Shown in pieces: positions 62,050 through 64,000 of a DNA stretch of 64,000 nucleotides (position 1 is its first letter; every line of letters starts with the position of its first letter). The stretch lies in the NCBI RefSeq assembly GCF_900099905.1, contig NZ_FNEE01000017.1:62001-126000 (forward strand). The letters run 5' to 3'. The position numbers and the translations under genes are program-made. The notes under the pieces are model-generated. The model did not search any database, was not told the DNA's origin, and saw only the letters and a list, made by a program, of their open reading frames with translations. This stretch comes from Mesorhizobium muleiense. Lineage in GTDB: Bacteria > Pseudomonadota > Alphaproteobacteria > Rhizobiales > Rhizobiaceae.

Positions 62050-62727
62050 ATGACTCGCAAGATGCTAGACACCATACTGCCGTGGCAGGTTGTCACCAGC
62101 TCGGTCACTTATGAGGATCGGTGGCTACGCATCCGCAGTGATCACTGCCTCACTCCCCGCGGCGTTCACGTGAACCCGTAACATGTGATCGAATATCCCG
62201 ACTGGGTTAACGTGGTCGCGTTGGCTCGCGAAACTCTTCAACTGGTCCTCGTGAGAGAGTATCGGCACGGGAGACGGGAGGTTGTCACCGGACTGGTGAG
62301 CGGCACCGTCGAGCCTAGCGATGCCGCGGGAGCGACCGACCCAGCTGAATCAGCCGCCCGCCGCGAGTTGTGCGAGGAGACAGGGTACAGTGCCGGTGAG
62401 CTCAAGAGACTCCTCGTCTCATATCCAAACCCGGCGAACCAGAACAACCTCGTCATCTCATACCTCGCGCTGGACGTCGTGCTAGGCGGAGACCGATTGC
62501 TCGACGCCTCCGAAGACATAGAGGTCGTGCTCGCTGGGTTACCGGGGGTAATGCTGCGCCTTCGGAGCGGCGAGCTGCGCATGCAGGCGATGCACGTTGC
62601 TGCCCTTTGGTCTGCGTGCGCGCACATAATCGGAAGCGACAACCTGACCGCCGCGGCCGTAGCACTGCGCGAGAAGCTTGTGGCGGCTGGGCGTGACCTA
62701 AGCGACACTGAAATATCAGGCGACTAG
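62050..62727 (+). pseudogene. NUDIX hydrolase gene interrupted by an in-frame TAA
   Basis: From the ATG at 62050 the frame reads MTRKMLDTILPWQVVTSSVT and continues to a TAA at 62179-62181, then on without shift through HVIEYPDWVNVVALARET, VLVREYRHGRREVVTGLVSG and the Nudix box ending AARRELCEETGY to 62727. In relatives the stop position is usually Tyr (xYHVIEYPDWVNV), so a single C/T to A change in the third base explains it. A GTG at 62185 could restart translation without the first 45 residues. Full length would be 225 codons. Confidence 0.75.
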
Positions 62728-62883
62728 TCTGCTTGTGCCGAAAACAGACGTACAGGCAACGGCATTTCGAATTCTCCTCGGTGGGCCGGGCGGGATAGTG
62801 ATCAGAACTATGTCTGCGCTATAGCCCTCCAAAATGGCATCTGATGAAATGCCGAACTCGTGGACGCGATACAGGATTATGGA

Positions 62884-64000
62884 ATGCGCTCTCGCCGGGA
62901 ATTTCTAATCGTGGGTGCCGGAGCGCTGCTATCGATCAACCTGCCGGCCGATGCGCAGGAGCGAACTGGCCACGCGCTGGGCGCGACGGCGGTCACGCAG
63001 GTGTTCGGCGACGGCGTCAGACTGACGGCGGTCGCCGTCGAATATCACGAACCGATCGCCGCCGGCGGCCTCTCCCCCTCGGCCTTCACGGTCGAAGGCC
63101 GGACCGTCACCGATGTTTTCGCCAGCACCTCGGCCGATCCGGCCGATCGCGTGGATGCAGGCCGTTTCGTCATCGTCGCCTTGGCACCAGAGGACGAAGG
63201 CGCCCTTCTTGCGGAACGGGTGCAGGCGCAGGGTGGCGGCGGTGAAGGCGGACCTCCCGCCGGCGGCGGCCCCGGTCAGGCGGGCGACATTCCGACCTAC
63301 GATACGGTCTACAGGGATGCCGAAGCGCGTGTGGGTCAGACCGGCACCGTCACGACGCTCGACGGCGATGCGGTGGCCGCAAGCGACGAGATGCTGGCGA
63401 CGAGCGACACGCTGAACCTCGTTGTCGACGATTTCCGGCAACTGGAATTCAACGATCCCGAGACAGGCGATCTGCTGCGCTACAACCTGTTCGTCCCGAA
63501 GGATTACGACGCGAGCCGGTCCTATCCGCTGGTGCTGTTCATGCACGATGCGGGCACGACCAGCGACGTGACGCGCACCACCCTGTACCAGGGGCTGGGT
63601 GCGGTGATCTGGGCGAACCCGCAGGATCAGGCGGAACGCCCGTGCTTCGTGCTCGCTCCGCAATATGCCGAGATCATCGCCGACGACGATTCCCGAACCT
63701 CCAGCATGATGGAGACCACCATCCATCTCGTCGAGGCGCTGGCGCAGGAATACGCCATCGACCGCGACCGGCTCTACGTGACAGGACAATCGGGCGGCTG
63801 CATGATGTCGATCGCCATGGACATCGCCTATCCCGGCCTCTTCGCCGCTTCCTTCCTCGTCGCCGGGCAATGGGACCCGGCGTTGGTCGCGCCGCTGGCG
63901 CGGCAGAAGCTCTTCATCGTGGTCTCGCAGGACGACGCCAAGGCGTGGCCGGGGCAGAGCGCCATCACCGAGGTCCTGGAGCAGGAAGGCGCCAGTGTTA
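62884..64000 (+). CDS. Tat-exported PHB-depolymerase-type esterase, 5' part (runs off right edge)
   Basis: Open for 372 codons from the ATG at 62884 to the window edge without a stop. The N-terminus MRSRREFLIVGAGALLSINL carries a twin-arginine signal (SRREFLI). Residues about 30-120 look like an Ig-like esterase domain, followed by a Gly/Pro-rich linker. The catalytic domain begins near residue 200 (LRYNLFVPKDYDASRSYPLV), with the nucleophile in VTGQSGGCMMS (GxSxG) near residue 305. The Asp and His of the triad would lie near or beyond the edge. It probably hydrolyses an ester polymer or aryl ester in the periplasm. Confidence 0.8.
   Translation, partial: MRSRREFLIVGAGALLSINLPADAQERTGHALGATAVTQVFGDGVRLTAVAVEYHEPIAAGGLSPSAFTVEGRTVTDVFASTSADPADRVDAGRFVIVALAPEDEGALLAERVQAQGGGGEGGPPAGGGPGQAGDIPTYDTVYRDAEARVGQTGTVTTLDGDAVAASDEMLATSDTLNLVVDDFRQLEFNDPETGDLLRYNLFVPKDYDASRSYPLVLFMHDAGTTSDVTRTTLYQGLGAVIWANPQDQAERPCFVLAPQYAEIIADDDSRTSSMMETTIHLVEALAQEYAIDRDRLYVTGQSGGCMMSIAMDIAYPGLFAASFLVAGQWDPALVAPLARQKLFIVVSQDDAKAWPGQSAITEVLEQEGASV

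Noticed and set aside
62929..63870. A 313-codon minus-strand frame near the right edge
   Set aside because: The plus strand encodes an unbroken Tat-signal esterase with a GxSxG motif across the same bases.

Overview
The window looks like chromosome (or chromid) of an alphaproteobacterium of the order Hyphomicrobiales, most like Mesorhizobium. The support is the high GC content, the style of the catabolic operons (CUT1/CUT2 ABC transporters with Gfo/Idh/MocA and enolase-superfamily enzymes), a DUF1127 gene, an intergenic palindromic element of a kind common in rhizobia (25303-25405), and a rhizopine-type moc gene set. The genus is an inference; no rRNA or other phylogenetic marker is present.

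Region A (1-20.2 kb) is a formate dehydrogenase locus. It has a catalytic subunit (17413-20214), a fused NuoE/NuoF-type diaphorase subunit (15750-17423), FdhD, MobA, three MoeA-like proteins (one fused to a periplasmic-binding-like domain), a TusA-like protein, a TupABC tungstate transporter with a divergent regulator, and accessory genes: a polyferredoxin, a truncated biotin/lipoate ligase-like protein, a secreted WD40-cytochrome c and a DUF6494 protein. The two-subunit layout beside a tungstate importer suggests a tungsten-dependent, NAD-linked enzyme. A GGDEF diguanylate cyclase gene sits inside the region.

Region B (20.3-31.7 kb) is an acid-sugar module: an RraA-family aldolase-like protein, four different enolase-superfamily dehydratase-like proteins, a complete CUT1 ABC transporter and a GntR/FadR-type regulator.

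Region C (31.7-36.7 kb) is a patchwork: a 5'-3' exonuclease-like protein, a C-terminal relic of an M48 peptidase, an RTX calcium-binding protein, a small hypothetical gene, a LysR regulator, a DUF1127 gene and the 5' relic of an aldo/keto reductase.

Region D (36.7-46.8 kb) is the most interesting part. It combines a MocD-like membrane di-iron oxygenase, a MocE-like Rieske ferredoxin, a MocA-like dehydrogenase broken by a frameshift, a MocC-like isomerase/epimerase and a CUT2 transporter with two permeases, under a LacI-type regulator. This is the gene set known for rhizopine (3-O-methyl-scyllo-inosamine) catabolism, arranged differently and joined by a divergent PanB-like protein and a SIS-less RpiR-type HTH protein. 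No MocF reductase is visible.

Region E (47.3-61.7 kb) is inositol and related polyol catabolism: an RpiR regulator, iolD, iolE, an SDR, an inositol dehydrogenase-like gene, an aldehyde dehydrogenase, an HpcH/HpaI aldolase, a D-2-hydroxyacid dehydrogenase, two more Gfo/Idh/MocA proteins and a second CUT2 transporter. A palindrome built on GCAA(T)...(A)TTGC lies upstream of the regulator gene, in the iolD/dehydrogenase intergenic region and upstream of the transporter, and is a good candidate for the RpiR operator.

Region F (61.7-64 kb) holds gene debris, a NUDIX hydrolase gene interrupted by one TAA codon, and the 5' part of a Tat-exported esterase that runs off the window. Regions C, D and F contain several gene relics, which points to repeated insertion and deletion there.
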